Assembly (NCBI GenBank): GCA_001939145.1
Contig: LSRX01000081.1
Coordinates: 1,164,209-1,228,208 of the forward strand
Direction: 5' to 3'
DNA length: 64,000 nucleotides
DNA from: Symbiodinium microadriaticum
Taxonomy: Eukaryota > Sar > Dinophyceae > Suessiales > Symbiodiniaceae
The position numbers and the translations under genes were made by a program. Each line of letters starts with the position of its first letter. Positions within the stretch are counted from its first letter, which is position 1. Positions 11,232-23,377 of this stretch are shown piece by piece. Under the pieces are notes generated by a model. It made no database searches and was not told the origin of the DNA. It saw nothing but the letters and a program-made list of their open reading frames with translations.

Positions 11232-11348
11232 CGAGCCTGGCGGCCCCGAGGAGGCCAAGGTCCCAGAGCGGCTTTGGCTCCCGCTGACGCTGCCGGCACT
11301 CAGCTTCTGCCGGGCAGGGCCGAGGCGGTGGGGGGAGCCGCTCCGGAC
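11232..11348 (-). CDS. Candidate exon (Ser/Gly/Pro-rich)
   Basis: A GC-rich island flanked by a C-rich telomere-like array on the left and a G-rich one on the right. Sense: ACCGAG|G acceptor, then VRSGSPHRLGPARQKLSAGS and a Ser-rich continuation to about PPGSG. The 3' end is approximate. Composition fits a disordered cytoskeletal tail, but no domain is visible. Confidence 0.33.
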
Positions 11349-11354
11349 CTCGGT

Positions 11355-11427
11355 GGGTTTAGGGGTTTAGGGGTTCAGGGGTTTAGGGGTTTAGGGGTTT
11401 AGGGATTGGGGGTTTAGGGTTTAGGGC
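11355..11427. repeat. Telomere-like array, G-rich on plus
   Basis: Regular GGGGTTTA units (octamer variant TTTAGGGG), in inverted orientation relative to the 11087-11225 array. Confidence 0.9.
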
Positions 11428-11451
11428 GGATTCTTCAGGTGGATGTGCGGA

Positions 11452-11542
11452 TTTCCGAAAGTAGGGGACCCTGATATAGCAGCCTAAATAGTAGGATCCT
11501 TATTATAAGGACCCCAAAATAAGGTACCCTAATTTTCGGAAA
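11452..11542. mobile_element. Short hairpin element (MITE/introner-like) 1
   Basis: Terminal inverted arms TTTCCGAAAGTAGGG and its imperfect complement at 11526-11542, with an internal palindrome around GGATCCTTATTATAAGG. No coding capacity. Confidence 0.5.
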
Positions 11543-12082
11543 GTCCCATATAGATCTTTTTGGAAAGTTGGTGTGAAGGGGCTCTCGATTTTTTGAACTT
11601 GAAAAAGGCTTCTAGGGGGCATTTCTGGTTTCGGGGCTTCGGGCCTCAGGGAGCAATCTGATCGAACGGGGTCACAGAACCTGAGAAAGGAGCAAATTGA
11701 TGGAAGGGAATAGAGAAAGCGCTCAAGCAGGTGCTTGTGAGGGGATTGGGGGTACTGCGAAGGTGAGGGGGATTCAGAACCGGAGGGGCATCTCTTGCGG
11801 AAGAAGATGGAAGAGTTTGGAGGGTTCGGGTTCAGGGTTTAGGGTTTCGGTATTCTGGGGTAGGGGTTTCGGGATATAGCATAGCGGCATGAACAACTAG
11901 TAAACTTGTGTCCTTATGGTCCCTGTTACATGATTATCGTTTTTCGTAGATTTTTACACCAAGCCCCTGTTCTCATTCGGGGTTCCGAGCATGTTCAAAG
12001 GTGTCGGGTACAGGGCAGGATGCAGGCAACAGCCACAAAACCTCGATCCTACGGTAAAGTTGAAGATTCTAAGAAAAAAACC

Positions 12083-12178
12083 TTACCTGCACCCGAAAAG
12101 ACCTACCTTTTTAAGGAACTATATATAGAAACCATAATAAGGAACCCTAAAAAAGGAGGTCTTTTCGGTTGCAGGTAA
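12083..12178. mobile_element. Short hairpin element (MITE/introner-like) 2
   Basis: About 37-bp inverted arms (12083-12119 and 12141-12178) sharing TTACCTGCAMCCGAAAAGAC with few mismatches, around a 20-bp AT-rich loop. Confidence 0.65.
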
Positions 12179-12263
12179 AAGCCTCGATCAAAGCTCGGAA
12201 GCTCCGGGCTCCGAACGGGCTGCAGGGTCGCCGGGTTCGGAACCAGCCGAGGGGGCGACTCCT

Positions 12264-12444
12264 GGGCCCATCAATATGGGGCAGTTTTCTAAATCAGGGT
12301 CCCTTTTAGGTTTAGGGTCCTTTCTACAAGGGTTTAGGGTTTAGGGTTTAGGTCCCTTTTAGGGTCCTTTTTTATAGGGGTGCCGAACTACATTGGGGAC
12401 CCAAAAAGGGACCCTAGTTTAGAGAACTACCCATGTAAGGGGCC
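12264..12444. mobile_element. Short hairpin element (MITE-like) 3, with telomere-like core
   Basis: About 44-bp inverted arms (12264-12307 and 12403-12444) with shared core CTAAAYYAGGGTCCCTTTT. The interior holds TTTAGGG words and a second GGTCCCTTTT. Confidence 0.6.
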
Positions 12445-13013
12445 TTGAGAGTTCGAGTATTGGGTTTTTTGGGGGGCATATAAAAGGGGCTCCTTGAAGG
12501 GGCCTGGGAAGGTCTTTTTTTAAGGGTTTAAGATTTCGGGTCTACCACACGGGCCTTCACATTCAGAACAGGGCTCCTTCAAGAAAAAAATACGGGTCTT
12601 CTTTCCAACGCTGAGGTTTCCGACTTGGGTTTAGGCTGTCGGGGTTTTGGCGTTGAGGGTAACTTGTGTGTGATCATCTCTATCATCAATTTTGCTACTT
12701 GGACTCGCACGCTTGTGTCGTCTGGCTTGGGGAAACCTTAAGCCCTGAACCACCCAGACTCGAGAAGTCTAACCATTGAACCCCAATCCGAAAACCCTTG
12801 AAACCGAAAACCCAAAATCCTGAATCCTCAAGGCGTGACCCCACATCCTAAAATTCGCAAAACCCCAAAATCCTAAATCCTCACACCCTATAGCCCCAAA
12901 TCCTAAATCGGGAGATCTGTCAGACAGCAAGGGGAAAGGCCAACCCCCCTGAGGCCGCGTCTCCACGCGAGGGTGGTGGCGAGGGGGTGAGCGAGCGCGT
13001 GAGCCTCTGGCTT

Positions 13014-13165
13014 GGGGGGCTTTGGGTTTAGAGTTTAGGTTTAGAGTTTAGGGTGTAGGGATTTGGGATTTGGGCTTAGGGTTTAGAGTTTAGGGTGTAG
13101 AGATGAGAGGTTAGGGTTTACCGTTCAGGGTTTAGCGATCAGGGTTTAGGGTTTGAGGTTTAAGG
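13014..13165. repeat. Telomere-like array, G-rich on plus
   Basis: Dense GGTTTAGGG/GAGTTTAGGG variants to the right of a GC-rich island (12911-13010). C-rich words lie to the left (12730-12905). Confidence 0.85.
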
Positions 13166-13169
13166 TTAT

Positions 13170-16100
13170 TGAGGCTTTGAGGGCTCCAGAGTTTCGGAGC
13201 TTGCGAAGCTCCATAAGACACAGACCGGGTATCTCCTTCTCAGGACTGGGACGAAAGACTCTTTGGGTGTCCCTAAACCCTAAACCCGAAACCCAAACTA
13301 AGGGAGATGCACCGGATCAGCTTCCAAAAGAAAGCCTGATTGATGAGAAAGAAGCCATGAAGCCATGCAAGCACCCACAAATCCCGCTCCTGCACTGCAG
13401 GGTGCCTGAACTAGGAAAGAAAGGCTGCATTATTGTACTTGGGGCTTTTGCTTCCCAAAACCACGAACACATGAGCAGGGAATACTCTTGCTAAACAAAC
13501 CAATGCAGGCATTAGGCAAACGATCGTATACATGCTTATTGGATCTCGGTATGAAACTGTCCCCAGGATACATCTAGCAATGGACTTAACTGCAGCAGCA
13601 GCAGCAGCAGCACTAGCATTGGTAATCGAAGTGAAAATGGGACTTGATTGAAGGCTTGTTGTAAGAATAGAACAACGGCAACGGTCACGTAGCCGGCAAC
13701 AACAGTAGACACTGTTTCAGAAATGCAACAGTCATGCCTCATGCACTGAGGCTCAGCGCCGCACGCCATCCCTGTTGCAGCTGCATGAGGCCGTTGTGAG
13801 CGCATCTGCATTATACTTAAGGTGCCTTTTGGGGTTGGGGTCTTATGCCTTACGGCTCCGGGTTTCTGGAACTTGGAAATCCTACTCCTACGGATATCTC
13901 AATCTGATCTTGGCAAGCTTCGGTGGGCAGCTTGGTGATGTTAAGGTTTAGAAGTCGGTTGTTGCCGGCTTGTGGGTTTCGCATTTTGTGTTCGGCTCCT
14001 TTCGAACAGTCAGTGTTGCTGTTGCAAAAGCCTCAGATATGGCATTCCTTCCTTCAGGGCGACTTTCCGCGGTGGTCAACCCCAAAGGCCAAACAACGTC
14101 AGAACCTGGCACAGAAAGCATAGGATCCAAATTCAGAACTCTACAAGAACCAGGGCGTCTAGATCAGGTCCTGCATGACCGGAACAGGGGCGCTGGCCTC
14201 AACCCGCCTCTCGAAGTACTCCATGTTGAACTGACAGGAAGCAAAGCTTGTGAATTCGCGATGTCAGCAGGCAATGCTGCGCCTTCCTACTAAAAACCAC
14301 AGAGACGCCACTCCTTTTCAAGAGCGAACCGCAGAAGAGCCTTGGAATTCGGAGAAGAGACGTTGGCGTATGTGAGAGGTATGATGTGATGATGTTACGT
14401 GACGTGAAGTGACCTGAGGTGATGTGATGTGATGCCGCCCTAAGAGGGTGATTGCTCGACTAAGGCAGCCAAGCAACTGGGGGAGATCAGAGGAAGAGGG
14501 AGTGAGAAAAGGGGAGACGCATGAGCATGCTCAGGGATATACGATGCAAGCAGCAAAGTATGTTGGGTACTTATACTAGCGCAGAGGTACTCCATAAACA
14601 GGACAGTACGATCATGAAGAAGAAGAAGAAGGAATAATAAGAAGAAGCACAACCCCACGGAAAAATCATCAGTACGTTGAAAAACATCCCTTCTCAAGCA
14701 CAAAGACCAAGCGCGAAGAACTCGTACATGTCTGGATGCAGAGGTCGGGGTGCGAAGACTGGGTGCAGGAGCTGTTGCATAAACCCTAAACCCCTAAACC
14801 CTAAACCCTAAATCCCTAAACCCTAAACCCCTAAACCCTAAACCCTAAACTAGTATATTGGTCGGAGGAATCAAAGACACTGTCCCGTTGGAGTCCCCAC
14901 TACGATAGCACACCCCAGAACCCTCGTCTGATTCAGGCCCCTATGTTGGCTTAGGGTATTCGGGCATTAGGGTTTAGGGTTTCGGGTTTCGGGCTTTACC
15001 TGGTCACAGACAAAATCCGGAATGATAAGCGCAGGCAAGGGCTGCTTTTGAGAAGCCCAGGGTATCAGGGTGGAATTTGGTTGCTGGTGTGGGCCCGGGT
15101 GTCGTGCAGGATGTGTGGGTGATTGTTCTGGCCCCTTGAGGATCAAACTTCAACGAGTTCTGTTTCGACAAACCAGTAATGTTGCACAGAATCTTTGCAG
15201 CGGAAATTTCAAGCAAGCGGCAAGCGCATTTTTTGCTGTCAGCATCAATGCTCCATCCGGTCTTTGCAACGATGACGCGATGACTATGCGTCCTGCACCT
15301 CAACATAAGCGTTCACCACCAGTTTGCCCAAGGTACCTAAACTAGTCTGCATGGTGCTCTGAAACCCCCACTTCCCCCTAGGCCACCTTTGACAAATCTC
15401 TCCTTGCACTCGAAGACCCAGTACTGCAGACCCGAAAGCTGTGAGAGCCTCAACCCTACACCCCCAATACCCTAGACCTGGAACCTTGAAATCCTAAACA
15501 CCCTAAACCGAAACCGACCTTAATCGCATGCTCCTCACTGCCAGGGGAGCTTCAGCTTGTTCCAGCGTGCGTGACCATCTGCGTCCCTAGCCTCGAGATA
15601 GAGACTTTAGGACTCTGTGCATAGTTCGCGAAATATAGTATATACTATGTCTAAGTATCTCTATACACATATATATATATATAAAGATATAGATATAGAT
15701 AAAAATACACACACTAAGTCTAGAGGTTAAACCTCACGGTTTCGGGTTTAGGCTGAATTCTGTGGGCACGGAGAGATGCACAACTCACAGAAGACAGACA
15801 CCTCCGATGACTTGATACGCTCAAGAATTTCCATTACATCTTGCAGCTCTGCATATCCCAGGACCGGTGCAGAAGGATTGCTCACTCAGGTCACCCAAGA
15901 ATAGGCTCGCCTGAAAGTCCCTGTCACACTTACCTGTGCTCTTAGAAGGGTCCGAATATCTGCTTGGGAAAAAGAATGTGGAGGCCCAAACAATGCTTCG
16001 ACAGTCGGGGATCCAAAAGGAACTAAATCCCGAGGCCCAGAGCCTTCTAAACCCCCACTCTTAGTCCAAACCCCCAAGACTCAGCCAAAACTCCGGAGCC

Positions 16101-16480
16101 CTAAACCCTAAACCCCTGGCGCCCATGAGCCCGAGCCCTAGAGCCAGAGAGGATCCAACCAATCGAGCCCCTCACGCGCTCGCCGACTGCGAAGAGGGAG
16201 CCGGCCACCTTTCGGTTTCCGAACTTCTCTCGCCGCTCTCACCCTACACCCTTTGGGGCTCGGGGCTTCGACTCCGGAATTGGGTTCGGAACGGCGTTGG
16301 ACGAAGCCTTGAAACCTAGACCCTAAGCCCTAAACCCTAAACCCTAAAGCCTAAAGCCTTAAGCCTTAACCCTAAACCCTAAGCCCTAAACCCTTAGCCC
16401 TAAAGCCTGTAGTCTAAAGCCCTAAACCCTTCGCCGTGGCTTAGGGTTCGGCTTGGAACTTTGAGTTTCGGATTGGAGAC
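13170..16480. other. Intronic/intergenic DNA with scattered telomere-like words and microsatellites
   Basis: Contains (CAG)n near 13592, (GAA)n near 14617-14646, C-rich telomere words 14782-14850, G-rich words 14950-15000, TA/ATAGAT repeats 15663-15705 and C-rich words 16317-16432. Apart from the weak candidate exon at 16160-16208, no gene was recognised. Confidence 0.6.
16160..16208 (-). CDS. Candidate exon (VAGSLFAVGERVRGS)
   Basis: Sense acceptor CGAAAG|G then VAGSLFAVGERVRGS. It is short and of unknown family. Confidence 0.25.
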
Positions 16481-16489
16481 TGGGGATTT

Positions 16490-16604
16490 TGGGTTCTTGT
16501 TACGGAGTCTAACTTAAGTTATCATAATAGGGATCTATGGTAAATAATATGGTTTCTGTATTGCGGCAACTTAAGTTAAACCCCCTACTAGTAACAAGAA
16601 CCCA
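16490..16604. mobile_element. Short hairpin element 4 (same family as 55064-55171)
   Basis: Begins TGGGTTCTTGTTAC and ends with the exact complement GTAACAAGAACCCA, with inner inverted words AACTTAAGTT on both sides. The inner TTAAGTTAT and GGATCTA words recur in the element at 55.1 kb. Confidence 0.7.
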
Positions 16605-17059
16605 GGATTTCTTTTGAGGAATCGGCGCTGGAATGTGCCATACAGGGAGGGTTTCGGGGCTTTTTGCTTTCAGGGAGGCCTGTCGCGCTGCAGCTGTGTC
16701 GCTTTGGCGCCCAGGATTTGGGGTTCAGGGTTTTGGGGTTTAGGGTTTTGGGGTATAGGGTTTAGGGTTCAGGGGTTTGGGGTTTAGGGTTCAGGGATAT
16801 GAATTCTTGAGGGGGTTCTGCTACCGAGGATCCTGCTCTGTCTCACCTCTCTGAGCGGCGTCGAAGCTTCGACGTTCTTTCTGGGTTCTAGGCAAAAGCT
16901 TTCGGATTTAGGATTTGGGATCTCATCTGTGGTCTGCAGCCCTGCCCGTCAGGTCTAACTTTTTGGAGCTTCCCTCCAAAAAAAAACAAACCAAACAAGA
17001 AGAAGTGAACCACCTGAAAGCCTAAACCCGAGACCTCACTACACCCTCCGAAAGCCCCA

Positions 17060-17154
17060 ACCCCGTAGCGCCGCGAGCCCGAACACGCACGGGCTCGGGG
17101 GTCCCACAAGGATGGCGACGCCGGACCACTGAGCCCTCCAGCCGATGGCCTGCA
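17060..17154 (-). CDS. Candidate exon in GC-rich island
   Basis: Between C-rich words (17028-17055) and a G-rich telomere-like array (17158-17245). Sense acceptor CTTGCAG|G opens PSAGGLSGPASPSLWDPRAR in one frame. Which frame is used cannot be decided. Confidence 0.25.
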
Positions 17155-18077
17155 AGGGTTTAGGATTTGGGGTTTAGGGCTTAGGGCTTCGGGTTTAGGG
17201 TTTAGGGTTTGGGGTCTAGGGGTTTGGGGTTTAGGGTTTGGGGAGGACAGGAATTGTCGGGATGGGCTGGAGGGCTGAAGCATTGAAGGCAACTGTAGGG
17301 GTTGTTCAGCTTCTGAGGGCTACTATGGGGTTGTCAAGCGTTTTAGGGTTACTATAGGGCTAGTACTATTACTATAGGGTTACGACAAAAGGGTAATTTA
17401 CAGTAAGGTTCACGAAAAGTTTAGGATCTCGTCACCCTCGTCCTGACTCAGACGGTGCCTAGGCACAGACAACAAAAAAGCCGCAAGCCTCAATGGAGGG
17501 CACGACACCAGATTCCACCTTGACCTTGATGGCGCTCTCCACCTGCGGATCTACGGGATCTCGGTGAGAAGAGGGAGGATTCGAAGTCCCCAAATCTAGC
17601 GCATCCAACAGCCAACATCGTATTCTGCTGCAACGTGAAAGCACGACAAGCATGTTCTATTTAGCAACAATACCAGATGCAACTGCAACATTCGAGTCGG
17701 ATTGTCAGCAGACTTTAGTTACATTTCCAACCACATTTCCGGTTGGACATGGACATTGGAGCTAAGCCAGGTTAACAGGTGACATCAGTGTAAGTTTGCA
17801 TTCTTGCAGGTGCTAACTTTGACAGCGTGCATGTGGCAACATCAAACCCGGGAGTCGATCCACATCATACCCTAAACCCCAAAACCCTAAGTAGCCCTGA
17901 ACCCCAAGCTGCAACACCCTACAGACAATGATATCAATAGTAATCGCAAGCATGATCATAATAATAACAATAATATAACAATATTGATAATAATAACAAT
18001 AATCATAGTAATAAAAACAGTACCAACAACCTTCTTAATCTTAAACCCTAAACCACTAAACCACTGAACCCCCCCAA

Positions 18078-18103
18078 AACAAAAAAAAAAAAAAAAAAAA
18101 AAA
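18078..18103. repeat. Poly(A) run
   Basis: About 26 A (T on the minus strand) inside C-rich telomere-like sequence. Confidence 0.9.
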
Positions 18104-18141
18104 CCTCAAAACAACACCCAAAACCCCCAGCTAAGCCGGGC

Positions 18142-18189
18142 CTCGGAGGCGGTCACGGTGTCAAGTCGCTCACCGGGGGCCGGAGCACC
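18142..18189 (-). CDS. Candidate exon (GAPAPGERLDTVTASE)
   Basis: 48 bp, exactly 16 codons. Sense acceptor CTCAG|G, peptide GAPAPGERLDTVTASE, donor GC. Flanked by C-rich telomere-like words (18040-18130) and a long G-rich array (18200-18345). Confidence 0.38.
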
Positions 18190-18199
18190 CTGAGTTCGG

Positions 18200-18345
18200 G
18201 CTTCAGGGTTTAGGGCTTCAGGGTTTAAGGGTTTAGGGCTTTAGGGTTTAGGGTTTAAGGGTTTGAGGCTTTAGGGCTTTAGGGCTTTAGGGCTTAGGGT
18301 TTAGGGCTTTAGGGTTTAGGGTTTAGGGTTTCGGGTTTAGGGCAG
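18200..18345. repeat. Telomere-like array, G-rich on plus
   Basis: About 18 units of GGGTTTAGGG/GGGCTTTAGGG immediately right of the candidate exon 18142-18189. Confidence 0.92.
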
Positions 18346-18908
18346 CATCGATTTTTCTTTGGCACCGGCCCCTTTGAGGGTTTTCTCAGGCTTCCTCTAA
18401 GGGTTCCTAAAAAGGGGGTACCTTGCAAGGTACCCTGTAGGGTTTCTAGGCTGACTCTACGAAGGCTTGGGTTCAGAAAGGATTCTACAACGGCCTTAAG
18501 AGGAATTGTTAAGGAGCTCTATCATCAATAATGCCAGAAAAAGAGTCTAGGATTTAGGGCTTCGGGATATGAGAATCTCGTGATCTTGCTGCAAGCTATG
18601 GATCGGTTAGTCTTTAGGGCCCAAGTCTTACTAACTGCGGCCATTTCGTAGGTGCCATCCGTTTTGCGTTCATCCCCTGGTGTCTGAAGCCGTTTTAGCC
18701 TTCGATTCAAGCCAAGTGATATGGCGGGAGCTGGCGAGCAGCAAAAATTAGGTTTAGGGTTTAGGGTTTAGGAAGCATGTGCGCAAAGAAAAGCAGGCAT
18801 CCTCTGAATTTCATGATGGTGACGATGACGAGGATGGCCAGTCGAATCCAAGCCCCAAAACGTAACCCCTAGACCCTCAAGGGCCTCAGGCACACGCAAG
18901 AAGGGCGC

Positions 18909-18947
18909 CACGTCCGTGCGGGGTTCCGCCGTCTCTTCTGCCACCAC
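18909..18947 (-). CDS. Candidate micro-exon (VVAEETAEPRTDV)
   Basis: 39 bp, 13 codons. Sense acceptor CGTGAG|G, peptide VVAEETAEPRTDV, donor GC. The acidic valine-rich sequence is like the alveolin-type exons further upstream. Between C-rich words (18850-18900) and a G-rich array (18988-19055). Confidence 0.4.
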
Positions 18948-19616
18948 CTCACGAGGCGGCTCTTGCAGGTGAGGTTTGAGCTGTGGATAGGGTTAGGGTT
19001 TAGGGTTTAGGGTTTAGGGATTGGGGTTTAGGGTTTAGGGGTTAGGGGTTTTGCAATCTAGGGTTGCCCTTGAACCCCAATCCGCAAATCTTCAACCCTA
19101 AACCCCTTGTTTGACAGATCTGTGGAACCTTAAAGCTGCAAGTCTAATCACTGAGTGAGGTTAGCTTTAGGGCTCCAGGGCTTGCGGAGCTTCGGATCTT
19201 GGTTTACGCTTTTGGCCTCGAAATGAAAAGTTTCGAGCTCTTGGGCTAAGCCACGTCAACTCGGACCCGCAAAGATCTTTAAGCGAACCCTAGACAGAAC
19301 CCTATGAATCGATCCTTCCGCAGGAAACCTTTGATGAGGGAAAAGCCCAGCTTAAACCTGGGCTCCGGGGGCCCGGGGCCTAGGTTTACGAGCTTCAAAC
19401 TCATGCTTTGGGGTTTAGAGCTTGGGGCGTTTAGTGCCTACATGTTCAGGAGCCCTACACCCCAAACTTTGACTTCGGCGATGTGGACCCTGGCCGAAGC
19501 CGGCCCGCAAGCCAAAATCACCACCCCCCCCCCTCCGCTTCTCTCTGAGGCACCTTCTTCGAGGCTTTCAAGGCCGCCAGCAGTGCTGCATCGTGGCCTT
19601 CATGTGCGCGCGTGCG

Positions 19617-19731
19617 TGCATATTCATTCATACATACATGCATACATACATACATACTTACCTACCTACCTACCTACCTACCTACCTACCTCCCTGCCTA
19701 CCTACCTACCTACCTACCTACCTACCTACAT

Positions 19732-19762
<31 letters not shown>

Positions 19763-19815
19763 TGTGTGTGTAATATATACATACTCTTACATTGATGCAT
19801 GCACGCATACATGCA
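19617..19815. repeat. (CATA)n/(CCTA)n tetranucleotide satellite
   Basis: ACAT units, then CTAC units (with one CTCC CTGC interruption), then ATAC and (CA)n. Translations are Tyr/Thr/His/Pro repeats without biological meaning. Confidence 0.95.
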
Positions 19816-20228
19816 TGGCTGGCTGGCCGGCCGGCCGGATGGATGGAGGCTCGAAATCCTTAAAGATCGCACTCTGAAGCCCCGAACCTGAGCCTTCAGC
19901 CCGAACGAAACCCTAAAACTTAAAACCCACGAAGCTTCCACGCCCAGCCACACGTGCCCGCGCTCTCATCGATGTCCAGCAGACCAAGGCTGGAGATCTG
20001 TTGCATCGATGCCTCCGCTCAGAGCCAAACTTCTATTTTTTTGCTGGATTTCGGGTGAGAGCTAATCCTAGACCCTAGACCGCCCTAAACCCTAATGCCC
20101 AAACCCCAAACCCTAATCCCCAAACCCTAAACCCCAACTCCTAAATCCTAAACCCGAATCCCCAAACCGCTTGGGTACCGACTTGGGGGGGGGCTCCAGA
20201 GCTGAGAATGGTTGCCACTTCCCGGAGC

Positions 20229-20294
20229 CTTCTGCGCCATGTCCACCGAGGGGTCGTCGAGCTTGAACTTCAAGGACTCGTCGACCATGGGCTC
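20229..20294 (-). CDS. Candidate exon, alveolin-type composition (EPMVDESLKFKLDDPSVDMAQK)
   Basis: 66 bp, 22 codons. Sense acceptor GTGGAG|G, then EPMVDESLKFKLDDPSVDM and AQK, donor GC. Acidic, with no gaps in frame. C-rich telomere-like words lie on its 3' side (20070-20165). May belong to the alveolin-type gene, but the LINE and 14 kb separate it from the clear exons. Confidence 0.42.
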
Positions 20295-20827
20295 CTCCAC
20301 ACGGCAGGGAACAATAAGAATGGCAGACAAAGTCAATGAAAACACTTATCGTGAAGCTAATAAGCATTATAGTGATGATTTCCGCAGCGATGGCCAGTAG
20401 CTGGTCTTCGAGCCGTCGTCTTAGAAGCAGCAAGACTACTAGTGTTGGTGGTGGTACGGCTTGTAGCACCAGTATTTGTGTAGCAGCAAATACTGATATC
20501 TACGGGACAAAGGTCGCAGTACTGAAAGCAGTGCTGGTGGCAGGCTTGTAGCAGTGTGGTAGTGGCGGCAATGGCGAACATTGCGGATTTGGTGGGGGGA
20601 CTCAGCATCCCCAACTCTATCCACTTTTAGCTCCTCATCCCCCAGCATGCTGCCAGGGTCGAGAAAACCCGAGCTTAGCGGGTTGAGCCTTCCGACGTTC
20701 AGTGTTTCGGGATTTAGGAGGCAACCCTACACCCCAAAACTCCTTCTAGAGCCTTTCCAGCACCCAAACGCACTACACCCCAAAAGCCCAAAATTCCTTA
20801 TATGGGATGCAAACCAAAGGCTTTCCA

Positions 20828-20913
20828 CCTTAATAATTAGACTGGGGTTTCGGGGCCCATTATACTACAATTATAATCAGGGACCCCCAAAATAATATAG
20901 GTAATTATTGAGG
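20828..20913. mobile_element. Short hairpin element 5
   Basis: Arms CCTTAATAATTA and GTAATTATTGAGG with inner GGGGTTTCGGGG opposite CCCCCAAAA. Imperfect. Confidence 0.4.
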
Positions 20914-21230
20914 CTCCTATACCCCAAAGTAGCATTGGTAATATTATTCAGAGAGCTGCCGAAGCTCCACCAACGTCAGTTTTCGCTCCGTGGAGGCGGT
21001 CTTGAGGCCTCGGGCGTTCAGGCGGCGCCCTTTGTGTGCCTTTTTGTGAGTTCAAGATTTTTGGGGTGTAGGGAATTTAGGCGGAGCCCTGTGCCTTTTC
21101 GAGTTAAGGCTTTTGAGGCTTTTTTAGGGCTTGGAGTTTAGGCTCTAAAAGTTTTTAAGCTTCTTGGGCCTCAGGGCCTCGGGGATGTGAGTCTGCGGGT
21201 TTAGGGTTTTAAAAACAGGGCTCTAGGCCA

Positions 21231-22116
21231 GGGTGTTTTTCTTGTTGTGGCCCCTTTTTGCTCGACCCCGTGTCACTGGTCCCTAGAATATTTTTTTGCT
21301 GGCCACCCCGGGTGTCCAGAGTGTTTTTTGTTGTGGTCCCGTCGGGTCTTTAGATCCGATGTGGTAAACCAAACATTACTTGCTATTCATGAAACAGAGC
21401 GAACCGAACCACGAACCGAGGAACCGGTTTAAATGAACCGGAACACTGCGAACCGAAAATTACAAATCGAACCCTGAACAGACCCGCAGGCTAACCCGAA
21501 CCGTTTTCGGCTCATGTACCTTGTCTGCTGAGGAGCCCTATACAGACCTCACTGATCCCCGAAACATGCGAAGCCTGCCAGTATGGGGTGCAGGGTCTGG
21601 AAGACAAGTTGGAACTGTAATATAGCAGGGGTCTGAACAATTTGATTTCAACTCATGTGGAGACTATCAAAGGATTAGGATTGGTTAGTACCCAGGGTTC
21701 TGCACGAAGCTACTTGTGGATCCCAACAGATCTCCCAAGGCTACAAAAGACCCGACGGGACCACAGCAATAAAAAACAAAAAACACTGCTTCCAGCCTGT
21801 GTTTTTCCAACCAAAAATGTCTGGACCACATCAGGTCTACAAAAACCCGGCGGGACCACAATATAGAACAAAACAACAACTTCCAGCCGGGTCGTGTTCT
21901 TTCTTTGTTTTGCCGCCCCCGATGCTCACTCACTCACTCACTCACTGCGGGCCCGGGCCGTGACGCTTCCCGGGCTAGGTGGTGTTTTTTTTCTTGCCCC
22001 GGTCCCTCCGACCCCGGCGAGCCACTAACAAAAAGCTGTCTGGTTTACCACATCGGATCTAAAAAGGCCCTGCGGGGCCACAACAAACAACAACAAAAAC
22101 GAAACGACTTCCAAGG
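21231..22116. mobile_element. Cluster of an about 60-bp repeat in both orientations (MITE-like)
   Basis: A unit with GATCTacaaaa-ACCCG-CGGGACCACA and a CAACAA(C)TTCCA end occurs in plus orientation at about 21728-21799, 21823-21890 and 22037-22116. It is inverted at 21321-21370, with a partial inverted piece at 21231-21257. The outer inverted pair (…GATCCGATGTGGTAAACCA / TGGTTTACCACATCGGATC…) could be terminal inverted repeats. No open frame of interest lies between. A GAACCG-rich stretch lies at 21400-21500. Confidence 0.55.
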
Positions 22117-23268
22117 GCTCCATGAAGGTCCAAAAAGGGTTCTGCTCGATAAGAGTTCCCCACTGTTCTAAAACGGCTTCTTTTCGGGTCTAATAAATGA
22201 TTTATACAGTTCTTCAAAAACTTTTAAAACCTTCTAGAAGAAAGTTCTAAGAATACGATCAAAATTGTAGAAGTCGGGTTCTGCACGGGTCGTATAAGGA
22301 TGCAGTAAAGAAAACGGGTTGAGGGGTCGGGTGGTGGAGCGCTCTTCCCATGCCAAAGCCAAATCTACAACCGTAAGGTTCTAAAGTTTCAGCTTTAAAA
22401 GCCCTAGACCAAAACTTTAAAAAGCCCAAGACATGAAGGCTCAAAGTGCAGAACGGTGGCGCAGGTCCAGTGAGTGGGTGGCCGCAAGGCGCTCCTTGTA
22501 GCCATGAGGCTCAGGTACGAAGCGAGGGCTATTAAGGTTTAGAGTTCTTTTTTGAGGTTTAGAGTTTAGGGTTTAGCGTAAAATGTGGGGTATCAGAGGG
22601 TTTTGTAGGGTTGTATAGGGCTTTATTATGTTATTATGTGGGGTTCGGTGGAATCATGGAATTTATATTTACAGGGTTGCACAGGGTTTCTTTCGTGGTT
22701 GTATATGATCTAGAGTACAGCAGGCTGTCGACAAACCCTAGGCCTTGGTCCTAAACCCAAACTCCCTAACCCTAAACCTGAACCGAGAGCCTTGACTTGT
22801 CGAGCGCTTCTGGAAGAAAAGGTCTGCATCTCTGTGTTGCATCAGATCTGAAAATCTCGATCCGGAGCGAGTCGGTGCTAAACCCGAAACCCTATAGGCC
22901 CTTGGAAACGAAGTCCTACAAGGTCTCCTTGAGCTCGCAAGTCCCTGAAGGCTTAACAAGCAAGTCGTAAAGGCAGCTTAAGCGCACATATTCCTTTCTA
23001 TAGTGTTATTATTATTGTTTTGATGTTATTGCTATTATTAGAACTGGAATGAATATTGATCTTATTACTGTTGTTATTAGTAACGGGCCGAAGTCTCCTC
23101 AGTGCTGGCAGTGGCAAGGAGGAGCCCCTTCGCACCTTCCGTCTCCTCCCAGGGTGGAGGGGTTAGGGTTTAGGGTTTAGAATGTGGGGTCTAGGGTTTA
23201 GGGCTTCTTCTCGGTTTCGGTGTCGAACTCAGCGGCCCTACGGTCTGGGGGACACATCCCGGTCTGTC

Positions 23269-23377
23269 CTGCAAATTCTCTTTTGCTTCCAGTGGCATCA
23301 CCGAGAGCTGATCCACGTGTCTGGCTGCCAGCTTGCGTATGAGCTTCTGGGCCGTGATGAAATGCGCATAGGCATTC
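23269..23377 (-). CDS. Candidate exon, helical (NAYAHFITAQKLIRKLAARH…)
   Basis: 109 bp. Sense acceptor ATGCAAG|G, then NAYAHFITAQKLIRKLAARH followed by VDQLSVMPLEAKENLQ, donor GA. The amphipathic helical sequence has good coding character. A neighbouring frame beyond the donor reads DRRAAEFDTETEKKP, so the exon may continue with a frame change. No family was recognised. Confidence 0.42.

Noticed and set aside
18417..18434. Perfect palindrome GGTACCTTGCAAGGTACC
   Set aside because: Noted, but isolated and without a second copy nearby; not enough to call an element or a terminator.
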